Shown here piece by piece: positions 62,869 through 64,000 of a stretch of 64,000 nt of DNA. The stretch lies in the NCBI RefSeq assembly GCF_003367395.1, contig NZ_CP031417.1, positions 4,663,501 through 4,727,500 on the forward strand, read 5' to 3'. Made by a program: the position numbers and the translations under genes. Origin of the DNA: Pseudolabrys taiwanensis. Its GTDB lineage: Bacteria; Pseudomonadota; Alphaproteobacteria; Rhizobiales; Xanthobacteraceae. The stretch's first letter is position 1, and each line of letters begins with the position of its first letter. Below the pieces are notes generated by a model. It did no database searches and was not told the origin of the DNA. It worked only from the letters and a program-made list of their open reading frames with translations.

Positions 62869-64000
62869 CTATCGTCCGGCCGGCGCGTTCGTCGCGACGC
62901 GCGCCGGTTTGCGCGCCATCAGGCCATCGAGGCGCTCGCGCTCCTTGTCGAAGGCGGCCATCACCGGCCCCTGCAGTTCGCGGCCGCGCGGCAGCTTGAT
63001 GCGCATCGGGTCGACGAAGCGGCCGTTGATGCGGATTTCGTAATGCACGTGCGAGCCGGTCGACAAGCCGGTCGAGCCGACGAAGCCGATCACCTGGCCC
63101 TGTCGCACCCGTTTGCCCTCGTCCATGCCGCGCGCATAGGCGCTCATGTGGCCGTAGGCGGTCTCATAGCCATTGTTGTGACGCAGCAGGATGAACTTGC
63201 CGTAGCCGGATTCCCAACCGACCTTCTCGATCGTGCCGTTGCCGGCGGCATAAATCGGCGTACCGGAAGGCGCCGCCCAGTCCACGCCGGTGTGCATCTT
63301 GGTGTAGCCGAGGATCGGATGACGGCGGATGCCGAAGGACGATCGCATGATGCCGGCGACCAGCGGCTTACGCACCAGGAACTTCTTCGCGCTCTTGCCG
63401 GTCTCGTCGTAGTAGTCGACCAGACCGTCGTCCGGCGACTGGAAACGATAGAATTTCTTGGTCTCGCCGCCGACGGTGAGCGCGGCGAACAACACATCGC
63501 TGCGGCTGTCGGCGGCCGGCGCTTCGTCCTCGCCGGCGTAGAGCACTTCGAACGAGTCGCCCGGCTGCACCTTGCGCTGGAAGTCGACGTCGTAAGAATA
63601 AATCTTGATCAGCTCTTCGATGATCGGCTTCGGAATCTGGTTGCGCAGCGCGGTTTCGTAGACGCTCTGGTAGAGCCGCACGCCGGACGTGTCGTTCTCG
63701 TCCTCGCTAGTATCGCTGTTTTGCGCGACTTCCGTGTCGACGTTACGCACGTCGACCGAGACGTATTTGCCGGTGTCGGCGAGCGCGACGACCGCGTCGA
63801 TGGAGGAATCGCCGGCGATGATCACCCGGACCGGTTGCAGCCGCGGGGGTTGCGTGCCGGGTATCGGGGACATCAGCACGCGCAGCTTTTGGCCTTCGCG
63901 GATGCCGCCGTCGCGGCCGCGGTTGAGCACGCGAATGACCGAGGCGATATCGTCGGCGTTGGCGCCGAGATCGCGCAGCATTGTCAGCACCGTGTCGCCC
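62869..64000 (-). CDS. M23 family metallopeptidase, N-terminus cut off
   Basis: At least 377 residues; the frame continues past the window end (GDTVLTMLRDLGAN is already LysM-like). The C-terminal LytM/M23 domain (about the last 165 residues) has HPILGYTKMHTGVDWAAPSG (H...HxxxD), NNGYETAYGHMSAYA and GSTGLSTGSHVHYEIRING (HxH). Zinc ligands complete, so it should be an active peptidoglycan endopeptidase. Preceded in the protein by LysM/OapA-like segments, as in YebA/MepM proteins. Confidence 0.9.
   Translation of the reverse strand, partial: GDTVLTMLRDLGANADDIASVIRVLNRGRDGGIREGQKLRVLMSPIPGTQPPRLQPVRVIIAGDSSIDAVVALADTGKYVSVDVRNVDTEVAQNSDTSEDENDTSGVRLYQSVYETALRNQIPKPIIEELIKIYSYDVDFQRKVQPGDSFEVLYAGEDEAPAADSRSDVLFAALTVGGETKKFYRFQSPDDGLVDYYDETGKSAKKFLVRKPLVAGIMRSSFGIRRHPILGYTKMHTGVDWAAPSGTPIYAAGNGTIEKVGWESGYGKFILLRHNNGYETAYGHMSAYARGMDEGKRVRQGQVIGFVGSTGLSTGSHVHYEIRINGRFVDPMRIKLPRGRELQGPVMAAFDKERERLDGLMARKPARVATNAPAGR

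Overview
The window looks like chromosomal DNA of a high-GC (about 60-65% by eye) alphaproteobacterium of the order Hyphomicrobiales, near the Bradyrhizobium / Rhodopseudomonas / Pseudolabrys group. The evidence is the gene content: OpgC, SAM-II riboswitch plus metZ, double-length dCTP deaminase, tlpA-argH, a TIGR02302-type protein after lysA, MJ0042 protein next to ftsEX, metX-metW, and a BjaI/RpaI-like LuxI. The genus assignment is inference. I see no phage, insertion sequence, CRISPR array or rRNA; there is one tRNA.

Layout. 0-2 kb: 3' end of opgC and two tandem SGNH-hydrolase paralogues, one of which has lost its catalytic residues. 2-7.5 kb: metZ under a SAM-II riboswitch, dcd, a two-ABM-domain membrane protein, guanine deaminase, tRNA-Gly(CCC). 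7.5-12.3 kb: a catabolic unit of a fumarylacetoacetate-hydrolase-family enzyme and a TRAP transporter (dctPQM), divergent from a GntR regulator. 12.3-20.9 kb: glucosaminidase-like protein, a 34-residue small protein candidate, PfkB sugar kinase, a large PAS-GGDEF-EAL protein, L,D-transpeptidase, lytic transglycosylase, zinc-ribbon protein. 20.9-25.4 kb: Rieske dioxygenase alpha and beta subunits with a glutamine-synthetase-like gene and a divergent LysR regulator. 25.4-31.5 kb: polysaccharide deacetylase, SCO protein, a LuxR/LuxI quorum-sensing pair and a processive GT2 glycosyltransferase. 31.5-38.5 kb: cobalamin adenosyltransferase, etfBA, 3-hydroxybutyryl-CoA dehydrogenase, an ArsR / SRPBCC-VOC / GST operon, YjfB-like small proteins, tlpA. 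38.5-44.7 kb: argH, a small conserved-looking gene, a lipoprotein, lysA and the TIGR02302 protein. 44.7-50 kb: lytic transglycosylase, MJ0042 protein, ftsE-ftsX-ydcF-plsC. 50-58 kb: ChaC, DUF2125 protein, an aromatic amino-acid group (chorismate mutase, hisC-type aminotransferase, tyrC) with a methyltransferase, then metX-metW. 58-64 kb: CHAP-domain protein, MOSC protein, clpB, and an M23 peptidase cut by the window end.

How they fit together. Much of the window is housekeeping: methionine (metZ, metX, metW), arginine, lysine and aromatic/histidine synthesis, divisome and envelope remodelling (ftsEX plus at least six peptidoglycan-active enzymes), and electron transfer. The accessory parts are the TRAP/FAH unit, the Rieske/GS-like unit and the quorum-sensing locus.

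The most interesting signals are: a perfect 13-bp hairpin that buries the ribosome binding site of luxI, right next to a lux-box-like dyad; the dioxygenase operon led by a glutamine-synthetase homologue and lacking its own reductase; and the opgC-linked pair made of one intact and one apparently dead SGNH hydrolase. All calls were made by reading the sequence; no database search was run.
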